A DNA stretch of 64,000 nt, from positions 1-64,000 of the forward strand of contig CACWNQ010000013.1 of the NCBI GenBank assembly GCA_902762385.1, in the 5' to 3' direction. The DNA is from an uncultured Bacteroidales bacterium (lineage in GTDB: Bacteria; Bacteroidota; Bacteroidia; Bacteroidales; Muribaculaceae). Made by a program: the position numbers and the translations under genes. Under the pieces are notes generated by a model. It saw only the letters and a program-made list of their open reading frames with translations. It ran no database searches and had not been told where the DNA came from. Of the stretch, positions 43,222 to 52,074 are shown one piece after another (position 1 is the stretch's first letter; each line of letters starts with the position of its first letter).

Positions 43222-44478
43222 ATGAAACAGACACCTATATTGCTACTCACAGGATATCTGGGTAGTGGAAAAACCACTTTAGTAAATCATATTCTCACGA
43301 ATGAACAGAATATCAAATTTGCTGTCATAGTAAATGACTTGGGCGAGGTGAACATCGATGCTAGCCTCATACAAAAAGGTGGCATCGTGGGACAGAAGGA
43401 TGAAAGTCTTGTAGCGCTGCAGAATGGATGCATTTGCTGCACGCTAAAGATGGACCTCATCGAGCAATTGAACGATATAATGAAGCTTGACCGCTTTGAT
43501 TACATCGTCATTGAAGCAAGTGGAATATGCGAGCCAGAACCTATTGCTCAGACGATCTGTTCTATACCAAGCATGGGGCCAGAGTACATGGAACATGGTA
43601 TTCCACGCCTCGATTGCATTGTTACAGTGGTCGATGCTCTAAGAATGCAAAGCGAATTTGCATGTGGTGATGACCTGAAACGAAAGAACATTGACGAAGA
43701 AGACATCGAAAATCTTCTCATTCAGCAGATAGAGTTCTGCAACATCGTAATGCTAAACAAGGCTTCGGAAGTGAATCCCGATGAACTAGACCGCATTCGC
43801 CACATTATCCATGCCCTTCAGCCTTCGGCGCCCATAATCGAGACCGACTATGCAATGGTTAACCTAAATTCAATCATCAACACAGGTCTTTTCGACTATG
43901 AGCAAGTGGCGGGCTCGGCAGGTTGGATTCGCGAAATAGAACGCCCAGCCACCGAGGAAGAAGAGGCTGAGGCACACCATCATCACCATCACGATGAGGA
44001 TGAGGACGAGCACGATGAACATGAGCACCACCATCATGATGATGAACATGAGCACGAAGAACATCATCACCATCACCACCATCATCATGATGAGGGGGAA
44101 GCCGAGGAATACGGCATCCAAACCTTTGTTTACTACCGTCGTCCAGCGATAGATATCCATAAGTTTGATCGCTTTGTTGCTACCAAGTGGCCCAAGAACA
44201 TTATCCGCGCCAAAGGACTCATCTACTTCAGCAACAATCCCGATATGTCGTTCCTATTTGAATCGGCTGGAGTGCAAAAGAAACTCACCCAAAGTGGTTT
44301 GTGGTTTGCAACTGCCTCAAAAGAAGAACTCATGCGCATGGTAGAACAAAATCCTGGCATTGTACAGGATTGGGACGAGAAATATGGCGACCGCATGGTA
44401 AAGATTGTCTTTATTGGCCAAAATCTCGACCGCGAGCAACTTACACGCGACCTCGACGAGTGCCTAGAGAAGGCATAA
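43222..44478 (+). CDS. CobW-family (G3E) GTPase with His-rich metal-binding loop
   Basis: A 418-residue metal-chaperone GTPase. Walker A is GYLGSGKTT (about 11-19), the metal-binding CxCC is in NGCICCTLK (about 70), and the guanine-specificity motif is in IVMLNKASE. Residues about 252-293 form an unusually long His/Asp/Glu-rich loop with runs of up to nine histidines, suggesting zinc (or nickel/cobalt) buffering. The C-terminal CobW_C domain follows. Related ZNG1/YeiR/YjiA proteins deliver zinc to client enzymes. It is transcribed alone and ends in a strong hairpin. Confidence 0.9.
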   Translation: MKQTPILLLTGYLGSGKTTLVNHILTNEQNIKFAVIVNDLGEVNIDASLIQKGGIVGQKDESLVALQNGCICCTLKMDLIEQLNDIMKLDRFDYIVIEASGICEPEPIAQTICSIPSMGPEYMEHGIPRLDCIVTVVDALRMQSEFACGDDLKRKNIDEEDIENLLIQQIEFCNIVMLNKASEVNPDELDRIRHIIHALQPSAPIIETDYAMVNLNSIINTGLFDYEQVAGSAGWIREIERPATEEEEAEAHHHHHHDEDEDEHDEHEHHHHDDEHEHEEHHHHHHHHHDEGEAEEYGIQTFVYYRRPAIDIHKFDRFVATKWPKNIIRAKGLIYFSNNPDMSFLFESAGVQKKLTQSGLWFATASKEELMRMVEQNPGIVQDWDEKYGDRMVKIVFIGQNLDREQLTRDLDECLEKA

Positions 44479-44500
44479 CACATAAGGTAGAAACTAAAGT

Positions 44501-44530
44501 GAGCCACAAATTCAAGAGAATTTGTGGCTC
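44501..44530. terminator. Terminator of the cobW-like gene
   Basis: GAGCCACAAATTC pairs perfectly with GAATTTGTGGCTC over an AAGA loop. The T-run after it is weak. Confidence 0.7.
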
Positions 44531-44607
44531 GCTAGTTTAATTGTTGAGATTATTTGTTTTAAATATCTTAAAAAAGGACGTCACTGAAAAACAATTACAG
44601 AAAAAAA

Positions 44608-44640
44608 GTAGTACTTTTGCACCATTAAAAATAGTACTAC
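44608..44640 (+). promoter_or_regulatory. Inverted repeat spanning a -7 box
   Basis: GTAGTAC and GTACTAC flank the segment that holds the -7 box TACTTTTG (44612-44619) and the expected transcription start. It could be an operator for the secreted adhesin-like gene. Confidence 0.5.
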
Positions 44641-44712
44641 CCGAAAAATGAGCCTTTCGAGTTGTATTAATAATAAACAAAGGCTCAAAACCAAACTTAT
44701 CAAACAACAAAA

Positions 44713-46299
44713 ATGAAAAAACTATTACTTATTGCAACAATGGCAGTAATGGCTATTGGCGCTTGGGCACAGAGTGCAAGCGACTATGGTATCGTAATGG
44801 AACAACCTGCCGGTGAGTTGAGAACCTACGACCGTGCTGGTTATGCTTACTACTACAGTGGCGAGTACATTCGCCGTGGCGCTCAAACCGGAACAATCGA
44901 CATTGTGTTTGGCGAAAACAACAAAGTTTACTTCAAGCAGCCACTCTCGAAACTCGAGATCAACTCTTGGATTGAAGGCACCCTGAGCGATGATGGCACT
45001 ACCATCACCGTTCCAATGGGTCAGAACGTGGCTTATGACGCCGAGGTGAACGATGTTATCACACTTGCAGTGCTCGACTATGACGATGAGTACGAGGAAT
45101 TCTCGGTGCGCAACAGCGCTCAGTACGTTCAATTCAGCGTTACTGAAGACAAGATTAGCTTGATTGGCACTTCGACCTACGTAGTATTTGGCGCAGTCTA
45201 TGCCAACAGCCAAGAATGGGCTGGCTATGCCGACTATAACAGCGTATACACCCCCACTACTCAAGCCGAGGACGTGCTCGTTGAGCTCCCCGCAGGCGTT
45301 GAGCCTCAAGTTTACACCTTCGAAGCCAATGGTTATGACGGTACCGCATTCAAGTACAACGTTAACGTGGGTGTTTACAACAACGACGTTTATATCCAGG
45401 GCATCTTTAGCGACGTTCCCCAATCATGGATTAAGGGTACTCGCAACGGCAACAAAGTTACCTTCGCTCAAGACCAATACATTGGCCAAGTGGCTGGCAA
45501 ACCCAACTACATGGCAGGTGGTCAAACCAATGCCTCTGGTCAAAAAGACATTTGCGATTTCGTTCTTGCCTATGACGAAGCTACCGACACTTACACAAAC
45601 GTTACCGATTACCTGCTCCAGAACACCACCAAGGGCGTTGTTTACTATGTTCAGGCATTTAACAACATCGTCATCACTCGCAACGAAAACGATGGTGCCT
45701 ACACCATTCCTTACAGCGAAAGCTTTGATACGCAAGCAGCTTTCAGCGAGTTCACTGTTATCAACGCCAATAATGATGGCCGCACCTGGACCTATGGCGG
45801 CACGGTTGGGCAAAACGTTGCTTACCAATGGGATAGCAACAACGCTGCCGACGACTGGCTGATTACACCTGCTCTAATTATGGAGCCAGAGGTTGAATAT
45901 GAATTTGGCATCGACGCTAAAGCATCAGGATATACCGAGCGCTTTGAGGTAATGGTTGGCGCCGAGCCAACTGTTGAGGCAATGACCACTACTGTCATTC
46001 CTGCTGTTGTAATTGAGGGATACGACGTGAGTCATCACACAGGTCGCTTCAATGTCCCCGCCAGCAAGTCGGATGGCAAGTACTACATTGGCATCCATGC
46101 CATTAGCGACGCTGACAAGTTTGTACTTACCATTGACAACCTGAGTGTAGTTGCTACCGAACCATCGGCAATCAACGAGATTAACGTAGAAAAGGCTCAA
46201 GACAACAATTACTACGACCTCATGGGCCGCAAGATGAACAGCAACAATCTGCCTGCCGGAATCTATATCCACAACGGCAAGAAGATTATCGTGAAGTAA
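44713..46299 (+). CDS. Secreted choice-of-anchor J (cleaved-adhesin-like) protein
   Basis: A 528-residue exported protein with signal peptide MKKLLLIATMAVMAIGAWA. Residues about 20-330 contain two related beta-rich segments (YAYYYSGEYIRRGAQTGTIDIVF and FKYNVNVGVYNNDVYIQGIF, each followed by WIKGT-like sequence). Residues about 335-480 match a choice-of-anchor J / cleaved adhesin jelly-roll (PYSESFDT, then ADDWLITPAL). The last 30 residues (YYDLMGRKMN and GIYIHNGKKIIVK) are the sorting-like tail shared with two other proteins here. The role is probably surface adhesion or glycan binding. Confidence 0.78.
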   Translation: MKKLLLIATMAVMAIGAWAQSASDYGIVMEQPAGELRTYDRAGYAYYYSGEYIRRGAQTGTIDIVFGENNKVYFKQPLSKLEINSWIEGTLSDDGTTITVPMGQNVAYDAEVNDVITLAVLDYDDEYEEFSVRNSAQYVQFSVTEDKISLIGTSTYVVFGAVYANSQEWAGYADYNSVYTPTTQAEDVLVELPAGVEPQVYTFEANGYDGTAFKYNVNVGVYNNDVYIQGIFSDVPQSWIKGTRNGNKVTFAQDQYIGQVAGKPNYMAGGQTNASGQKDICDFVLAYDEATDTYTNVTDYLLQNTTKGVVYYVQAFNNIVITRNENDGAYTIPYSESFDTQAAFSEFTVINANNDGRTWTYGGTVGQNVAYQWDSNNAADDWLITPALIMEPEVEYEFGIDAKASGYTERFEVMVGAEPTVEAMTTTVIPAVVIEGYDVSHHTGRFNVPASKSDGKYYIGIHAISDADKFVLTIDNLSVVATEPSAINEINVEKAQDNNYYDLMGRKMNSNNLPAGIYIHNGKKIIVK

Positions 46300-46320
46300 T
46301 CAAAAACGATAAAACACAAT

Positions 46321-46350
46321 AAGGGCGCGACCAAAATTGGCCGCGCCTTT
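46321..46350. terminator. Bidirectional terminator
   Basis: AAGGGCGCG and CC pair with GG and CGCGCCTTT around AAAATT, with one mismatch, between two convergent genes. Confidence 0.85.
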
Positions 46351-46374
46351 ATTTATTATCTTTAAATAACTGCA

Positions 46375-47319
46375 TTATTTTATTATCCAACGAGCAATTC
46401 GAGCTGAGCCTCGTTTGCCTCGAACAATACGCTTGAAAAGGCGAGGCATAACCTTGCGGTAAATCCATTTGCGGTTGAGAACTGAGTAGGCTTTTTGTGC
46501 AGTGGGTTTTGCCAACTCGGGATGCCCCTCACGCTGATATTGAGCCGCTAGAACTAGCAGACGATAATAAAGCAAGTCGTAGTAGCGCTGCTTGTTAAGC
46601 AACGAGGAGTTCTTGATGTCTAGTACCATAGTCCTTAGTGCTATTTCCCACTTGCCGTGATTTATCGAAAAATTGGTTCCAGTGATAGAGTTTTCTCCAC
46701 CAAAAATCACATCGACACGAGGTTTTCCCTCAAGATAGCCTATTACAGGTTTGGCTAGAAGAATCCTCAGGCCATATTCGAAGTCATCCCACTGGAGGAT
46801 ATTATTGTTCCATTCAATTGAGCGAATGAAATCGTGTCGTGCACAGAATGCTTGAGTTGCGAGTATGCTATGAAGAATGTGGTTGGCAATAAGGTCTTTC
46901 TTAAAGAAAGGCATTGCTTTTTTCTCACCCGTATCATCAACGAGGTTACGACGGCAGATTATAATATCGGCTCGTTGTGGCGAGGACTCGAAAGCATCGA
47001 CATACTTCTGCACTAGCCTTCTATCCATCAAATCATCGCTATCGAAGAACATGAGGTATTCACCCGTTGCAAATTGCATACCCCGATTTCGTGTAGCACT
47101 AGCAGTATGCTGCTTCTCTTGTGCTACAATAACTTGAAAATCATTGTCGCTATTATCGATTTTATACTGGTTGATAACCACGAGAGAGTCGTCGGTCGAA
47201 AAGTTGTCGACAAGGATAACCTGAAGCGGCCGGTAAGTTTGCTCGAGCACAGTCTTGAGTGTGCGTGTTACCAGGTTGGCGCGATTGTAAACTGGGATTA
47301 TTATAGAGACTGTTTTCAT
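46375..47319 (-). CDS. Glycosyltransferase family 2
   Basis: A GT-A enzyme of 314 residues. MKTVSIIIPVYNRANLVTRTLKTVLEQTY, VILVDNFSTDDS and YLMFFDSDDLMDRRLV show the core motifs. The start at 47319 is chosen because it gives the standard N-terminus and leaves the promoter outside. It is divergent from the GT4 gene at 47489. Specificity is unknown. Confidence 0.9.
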   Translation of the reverse strand: MKTVSIIIPVYNRANLVTRTLKTVLEQTYRPLQVILVDNFSTDDSLVVINQYKIDNSDNDFQVIVAQEKQHTASATRNRGMQFATGEYLMFFDSDDLMDRRLVQKYVDAFESSPQRADIIICRRNLVDDTGEKKAMPFFKKDLIANHILHSILATQAFCARHDFIRSIEWNNNILQWDDFEYGLRILLAKPVIGYLEGKPRVDVIFGGENSITGTNFSINHGKWEIALRTMVLDIKNSSLLNKQRYYDLLYYRLLVLAAQYQREGHPELAKPTAQKAYSVLNRKWIYRKVMPRLFKRIVRGKRGSARIARWIIK

Positions 47320-47327
47320 AATGACTC

Positions 47328-47359
47328 CAAAGTTAAACATTTTCTTGGTAAAAATCAAA
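47328..47359 (-). promoter_or_regulatory. Promoter of the minus-strand GT2 gene
   Basis: Minus-strand TTTG, 20 bases and TAACTTTG: an exact consensus match, 8 bases before the ATG at 47319. Confidence 0.7.
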
Positions 47360-47370
47360 AAAATCAATAA

Positions 47371-47458
47371 TTTTGGATGAATTAGGCTTTACATCGGTAA
47401 TAAAAATCAAAAACTTTGTTTATTATTTTGTTCTGCACTCGGTTTACACTAATTTTGC
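47371..47458 (+). promoter_or_regulatory. Repeated promoter module, copy R3
   Basis: GATGAATTAGGC, then a 40-base stretch matching copy R1 closely (AAACTTTGTTTATTATTTTG), with TTTG, 19 bases and TAATTTTG. It ends 30 bases before the GT4 gene. Confidence 0.75.
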
Positions 47459-47488
47459 ATCATATTAAACAAATCTTGTCAGTAAAAG

Positions 47489-48613
47489 ATGAAAATACTC
47501 TTTGTTGGTGACGCTAGCAACATGCACAACTGCCTTGCCCAAGCCTTGAGAGACTTGGGGCATACAGCTATTGTTGCCAGCAATGGATCTCACTGGATGA
47601 ACACTCATCGCGACATCGACCTAAAGCGAAGACCAGGCAAAGTGGGTGCAGTGAAATATGTGCTCAAACTGTTAAGTTCATTGCACCAGATGCGCGACTT
47701 TGATGTGGTTGAGACTTGTGGACAAGTGTTTTTCGACCTAAAGCCTGGCAAGGTGCGCTGGGCGTTTGACTGGCTGAAGCGACACAACCGTTGCATGCTG
47801 CTTGGCGCAATAGGTACCGACTATGTGTACTTTACCACTTGCCATGACGGTAAGACTTATCGCTACAGCGACTACATGGTTGGCGACCAACCATCACCTT
47901 TTGTACTCTCGCAAGAATATATTGATAAACGCGAGGCCTTGTGGGGAGCTCCATTTATGCAAGAACACAGCGACTACTTACTCGAGCGTTATGATGGCGC
48001 CATATCATGCCTGTGGGAGTATCAAGCTTGCTATGAGCCCATATTTGGCAATCGACTCGCCTATGGTGGAATACCCATCGATACTGCAAATATTGACCCC
48101 ATCACAATTGACCGTGAACCTGAAAAAGTCAAGTTCTTCATTGGCATACAGCGCGATCGCAACGTGCTCAAGGGCACCGACTTGCTGCTTGAGGCTGCAC
48201 GCCGAACCGTAGACCGCTACCCCAATTTGTGCGAACTAACCGTGGTTGAAAGTATTCCATATGAAGAGTATATAGACCTGTGCAGAAAATCGCACGTACT
48301 ACTCGATCAACTATACTCCTACACTCCTGCAACAAATGCCCTGCTTGCCATGGCGCGTGGACTTGTGGCCGTGAGTGGTGCCGAACCTGAATACTACGAC
48401 CTGATTGGCGAGCACGATAACCAGCCTATTATCAATGTGAGTCCACTCAGAGTAGGCGACATTGATTCCAAGCTGGAATGGTTAGTGCAAAACAAGCAGC
48501 TTCTTCCCAACCTAAGTCGCCGTAGCCGCGAGTTTGTAGTTAAGCACAACGACTCTCACGTTGTAGCACGTCGCCACATGGAATTCTATGAAAAAATACT
48601 GGAAAAGAAATGA
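47489..48613 (+). CDS. Glycosyltransferase family 4 (GT-B)
   Basis: A 374-residue enzyme. MKILFVGDASNMHNCLAQALRDLGHTAIVAS opens the acceptor domain. The donor domain has VKFFIGIQRDRNVLKGTDLLLEAARRTVDRYP and SHVLLDQLYSYTPATNALLAMARGLVAVSGAEPEYYDLIGE, a GT4 pattern. It leads a plus-strand cluster GT4-GT2-PIG-L-WbqC and overlaps the next gene by ATGA. Donor and acceptor are unknown. Confidence 0.83.
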   Translation: MKILFVGDASNMHNCLAQALRDLGHTAIVASNGSHWMNTHRDIDLKRRPGKVGAVKYVLKLLSSLHQMRDFDVVETCGQVFFDLKPGKVRWAFDWLKRHNRCMLLGAIGTDYVYFTTCHDGKTYRYSDYMVGDQPSPFVLSQEYIDKREALWGAPFMQEHSDYLLERYDGAISCLWEYQACYEPIFGNRLAYGGIPIDTANIDPITIDREPEKVKFFIGIQRDRNVLKGTDLLLEAARRTVDRYPNLCELTVVESIPYEEYIDLCRKSHVLLDQLYSYTPATNALLAMARGLVAVSGAEPEYYDLIGEHDNQPIINVSPLRVGDIDSKLEWLVQNKQLLPNLSRRSREFVVKHNDSHVVARRHMEFYEKILEKK

Positions 48614-49434
48614 CACTGGAAATTCTCATATCAACTCTTGATGATGGCATCAATGGTGTGGCAGCAATGCTGCTACCAAAGCGTGAAGACATTGGTTATC
48701 TTGTTTCGTGGCAACATAGCGAAGGCAAGAATATTGCGTTACCAGAGGAATTGAGACGTGACGATGTGAAGATTTGCAACTTGGCTGGACGTGGACTTAG
48801 CCGAAACCGTAACAACTGCATTGAGCATGCTACAGCTGATGTGTGCCTGATTAGTGACGATGACTGTCGCTACACCCATGAGCAATTGCAAACAGTAATT
48901 GACACATATACCCAGGACCCTAGTATCGATATTGCTACATTTAAGTACTCAGGTGAGGACGGCAGCAAGTATTATCCAGAGCAGATCACCAATTTGAAAG
49001 AGTTTCCTAAGGGATACTATGTGTCATCGATAGAAGTATCATTCAGGCGCGAGAGTGTGCAAGGAAAGGTATGGTTTAACGAGAACTTCGGTCTAGGAAC
49101 CGAACCATTCCATTGTGGCGAGGAGAATCTCTTTATTCAAGATGCTCTTGCTATGGGGCTGAAATGCCAGTTTTTCCCTATCACCATCGTCCACGATCAG
49201 CAACCACTGGAATTCCTTAACAGATCGATGGACATAGGCACACTAATGGCCCATGGAGCTGACCTGCAGATATTTCATAGTGGCACCAAGCATCTGCGTG
49301 CTCTACTTAAAGCTTGGCGACTGAGACGCGACGAGAAGGTTCCTTTCTTCTACGGCTTACGCAACATTCACAAAGGCATCAGTTACATGAAACGTCACCC
49401 CGAAATTCTAAAAAATAAGCGCAAAATTCCATAA
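48610..49434 (+). CDS. Glycosyltransferase family 2-like protein
   Basis: A 274-residue GT-A-like protein that lacks the usual first strand and instead starts TLEILISTLDDGINGVAAMLLP. GRGLSRNRNNCIEHATADVCLISDDDCRYTHEQL holds the nucleotide loop and DDD metal motif, and FNENFGLGTEPFHCGEENLFIQDAL the acceptor-side motif with GEE. It is coupled to the GT4 gene by ATGA. Specificity is unknown. Confidence 0.8.
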   Translation: MTLEILISTLDDGINGVAAMLLPKREDIGYLVSWQHSEGKNIALPEELRRDDVKICNLAGRGLSRNRNNCIEHATADVCLISDDDCRYTHEQLQTVIDTYTQDPSIDIATFKYSGEDGSKYYPEQITNLKEFPKGYYVSSIEVSFRRESVQGKVWFNENFGLGTEPFHCGEENLFIQDALAMGLKCQFFPITIVHDQQPLEFLNRSMDIGTLMAHGADLQIFHSGTKHLRALLKAWRLRRDEKVPFFYGLRNIHKGISYMKRHPEILKNKRKIP

Positions 49435-49450
49435 AAATCCAAATATTGAC

Positions 49451-49458
49451 TACCTTTG
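49451..49458 (+). promoter_or_regulatory. -7 box before the PIG-L gene
   Basis: TACCTTTG matches TAnnTTTG, 20 bases before the deacetylase start. No -33 element at usual distance was found. Confidence 0.35.
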
Positions 49459-49477
49459 CAATAATAAACACACGATA

Positions 49478-50134
49478 ATGGAAAAACATCAAAAAACAAT
49501 AATGGTCATAGCCCCTCATGCCGACGATGAGGTGCTGGGATGTGGTGGGTACCTGCTGCATCAAGTCAAGGAAGGCGCTAGAGTGGTTGTGGTACTCGGT
49601 ACAATAGGAGGCTCAAATGCGAGACAAGACTTTGATATGCGTCTGGCCGAAGCACAGAAGGTGAACGAGCGATTAGGCTCAGAATTGTTCTACCTTTTTA
49701 AAAACAAAGATGCAATTCTCGACACTGTACCCTCGCTTGAGATAACAGCAAAGCTTGACCAGTATATTGAGCAATATCGCCCCGACGAGATATTCATCAA
49801 TTATCGCAGCCGTCATCAGGACCACATCAAAATGTATGACTGTGCTATGGCATCGATGCGCCTGAAAGAAGGCTATATGCCAAAACTGATAGCTCTATAT
49901 GAATACCCCTTTGTGAGTGACGGTCTAGACATCGTGAGAGGCGGAAAGATTTATCACGACATTACCGACAATATCGACGAGAAAGTAGCGCTTTTCAACC
50001 TTTATGCCAGCCAAGTGAAAGACGCCCCCTCGCCATTGAACGAGAGCGGCATCAAATCGCTTGCCTCGATTCGCGGTCTTGAGTGTGGCATGGAATATGC
50101 CGAGATGTTCTACGTTCAAAAGATGCTGCTATGA
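49478..50134 (+). CDS. PIG-L/LmbE family deacetylase
   Basis: A 218-residue zinc hydrolase. IMVIAPHADDEVLGCGGYLLHQ contains the HxDD metal motif and FINYRSRHQDHIKMYD the second histidine site. The family removes N-acetyl groups from sugars such as GlcNAc-derived lipids or nucleotide sugars. The pairing with WbqC is frequent in Bacteroidetes and fits amino-sugar re-modification. It overlaps the wbqC-like gene by ATGA. Confidence 0.88.
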   Translation: MEKHQKTIMVIAPHADDEVLGCGGYLLHQVKEGARVVVVLGTIGGSNARQDFDMRLAEAQKVNERLGSELFYLFKNKDAILDTVPSLEITAKLDQYIEQYRPDEIFINYRSRHQDHIKMYDCAMASMRLKEGYMPKLIALYEYPFVSDGLDIVRGGKIYHDITDNIDEKVALFNLYASQVKDAPSPLNESGIKSLASIRGLECGMEYAEMFYVQKMLL

Positions 50135-50826
50135 AAGTAGTCACCATCCATCAACCCGAACATTTGTCATATCTGGGCTTCTTCCACAAAGTGTCGATGG
50201 CTCACACACTTGTACTGCTTGACAATGTGCAGTATGAGAAAAACTATTTCCAGAACCGCAACCGTATTTACACCAACAGTGGTGTTAGGTATATCACAGT
50301 TCCAGTGTATGACACACGAGAGGACATCAACAAGATAGAGATAGCCGACGACTTCTTAAAACGCACCTGCCGCAAGAATGTGATTACAATTACCGATGCC
50401 TATCGCAAAGCCCCTTACTGGAAGACTTATGGTGAAGAGTTTTTGAGTATCTACCAATGTGGTGAAAAATTACTGGCGAAATACAACGAAAAGTTGCTAC
50501 GGTTTATTCTAGAAGCCCTCGGTATCGAAGTAGAGATTGTGCATGCTAGCGACCTCAACGTAGAAGGGCAGAAAACTGAGCTACTCATGGACATACTACA
50601 TGAGGTGGGAGCCGACAAGTATATAGCAGGCAAAAGTGGCGAAGACTACATGGACATGAGCATAGTTGACCTGCCAGTAGAATTCCAGAAGTTCACACAT
50701 CCTGTCTATACCCAATGGGGTAAAGACCATTTCGAACCATTCATGTCGATAATCGATGCCCTGTTCAATGTGGGCCCATCGATAATGGACATCATCGCCA
50801 GTGCCAATAGTGGTGGCAGACGGTAG
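50131..50826 (+). CDS. WbqC-like family protein
   Basis: A 231-residue protein with the opening VVTIHQPEHLSYLGFFHKVSMAHTLVLLDNVQYEKNYFQNRNRIYTNSG, diagnostic of the WbqC family, plus YIAGKSGEDYMD and FTHPVYTQWG near the end. WbqC proteins occur in O-antigen clusters. Some are thought to act in amino-sugar modification, but the reaction is not established. The ATG at 50131, overlapping the deacetylase stop, gives the conserved N-terminus. Confidence 0.87.
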   Translation: MKVVTIHQPEHLSYLGFFHKVSMAHTLVLLDNVQYEKNYFQNRNRIYTNSGVRYITVPVYDTREDINKIEIADDFLKRTCRKNVITITDAYRKAPYWKTYGEEFLSIYQCGEKLLAKYNEKLLRFILEALGIEVEIVHASDLNVEGQKTELLMDILHEVGADKYIAGKSGEDYMDMSIVDLPVEFQKFTHPVYTQWGKDHFEPFMSIIDALFNVGPSIMDIIASANSGGRR

Positions 50827-50851
50827 TCTCAAAGCATATTCACAAAAAAAC

Positions 50852-50885
50852 AGAGCCGAAAACCTTATCGTTTTTGGCTCTTTTT
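50852..50885. terminator. Bidirectional terminator
   Basis: AGAGCCGAAAA pairs with TTTTTGGCTCT (one bulge), followed by TTTTC, between convergent genes. Confidence 0.75.
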
Positions 50886-50911
50886 CTGTAGTATAAAACA
50901 AGAGTGTTGTG

Positions 50912-51997
50912 TTACATATATTTCGTCAGAGATGTTTCGAGTTGCTCGATGTTGGTGACGCGTTCAACAATTTCGCCATTACGGCCAATGATGAAGACTG
51001 CGGGGATGCTAGTGATGTTATAAGCTCCTGCATAAGTTGAATACTCACCATTAGGATCGCGCATCACAATCCAAGGTAATGAGGAAACAGCCTGCATCCA
51101 TTGAGCCTCGTTGTCGTCGAGCGAAACCTGGAAAATCTCAAATCCACGGCTCTTGTACTTGGTGTACATCTCATTGAGTAATCGGTTGAGAGATGGTGAG
51201 AACGACTGGCTCTGCATAGTGAAATTGAGCACCACCACGTTGCCGTGTGACGCAACCTCCTGAAGGCTCTGCATCTTGCCTTTCTTATCTTGGAGTTTAA
51301 TATCGATGAGCGATGCCTCGGTCGCTACCAGTGTGTCGCGTGGAGCATTCTCGCTGCGACGCTGGCTCAGTCCCAGCTTGAAGTTGTCGACCATATAACC
51401 AGTGCGTGGATCGTTGGGACGGAAATTGGCAAAAGCATTAGTAACAGCACCAATAATCTTGAAATCCTTCTTATCAAGAGGGTCGAAAAGGGGTTTGTCG
51501 CCAATGAATTTGTTTATAAGATAGAACGAGACAATTCCTGCTGGATCCTTCACCAGATTGCGACTCAACTCATCTTTCCACTTGTTGAATGCATCGCTGC
51601 TAGTGTCGCCCTTCTTGGCAAATGCAGCAGCCTGGCGGTCAATGTTCATCATCTTCACAGCGTTGTCGCTACCAGCAAGAGTGTAGTACTCGTCAAACTT
51701 CTTGATGGAAGTCTTTATCTCGATGTTGTCGATGCTGTCGATTGGGAAATAGATGCTCTTGTCGCGGTATCCCAAACGGTAAATGTTGGGGTACTCGGGG
51801 GCGTCCTCGCTGAATGCGAACTTGCCATCACTAGTGACCACACTGTCGACAAATAACCAATTGCCATTGACACTAGTCTCGAGAAAAAGAGTTGTGGTGT
51901 CGCCAGCACCTTCGACTGTGCCACTCACCTTAAACTTGTTGCTATTGCATGAGCACATCAATGCTACAAGAACAGCCAGAAACATTAATTTCTTCAT
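50912..51997 (-). CDS. Thioredoxin-like lipoprotein with DUF4369-like domain, no CxxC
   Basis: A 361-residue lipoprotein: MKKLMFLAVLVALMCSC ends in a lipobox cysteine. The N-terminal domain (about 22-120, FKVSGTVEGAGDTTTLFLE) resembles DUF4369. The C-terminal thioredoxin fold (about 225-361) has NVVVLNFTMQSQSFSPSLNRLLNEMY and ITSIPAVFIIGRNGEIV. The position where TlpA/ResA proteins have WCxxC reads FTMQSQS, so no redox cysteines are present. It is therefore unlikely to be a reductase and may bind a partner. The N-terminus is outward-facing in the envelope. Confidence 0.8.
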   Translation of the reverse strand: MKKLMFLAVLVALMCSCNSNKFKVSGTVEGAGDTTTLFLETSVNGNWLFVDSVVTSDGKFAFSEDAPEYPNIYRLGYRDKSIYFPIDSIDNIEIKTSIKKFDEYYTLAGSDNAVKMMNIDRQAAAFAKKGDTSSDAFNKWKDELSRNLVKDPAGIVSFYLINKFIGDKPLFDPLDKKDFKIIGAVTNAFANFRPNDPRTGYMVDNFKLGLSQRRSENAPRDTLVATEASLIDIKLQDKKGKMQSLQEVASHGNVVVLNFTMQSQSFSPSLNRLLNEMYTKYKSRGFEIFQVSLDDNEAQWMQAVSSLPWIVMRDPNGEYSTYAGAYNITSIPAVFIIGRNGEIVERVTNIEQLETSLTKYM

Positions 51998-52034
51998 ATT
52001 GTGTATTGTGTTGAATGTTCTTTGAAAAATCGTG

Positions 52035-52066
52035 CGAAATTACTGCAAATTGGTTTAATGAGCAAA
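52035..52066 (-). promoter_or_regulatory. Promoter of the thioredoxin-like lipoprotein gene
   Basis: Minus-strand TTTG, 20 bases and TAATTTCG (seven of eight -7 bases). Confidence 0.5.
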
Positions 52067-52074
52067 TAATTTAT

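Noticed and set aside
43870-44160. 96-codon minus-strand frame rich in Met and Val opposite the cobW gene
   Set aside because: It is the antisense shadow of the His/Asp-rich codons.
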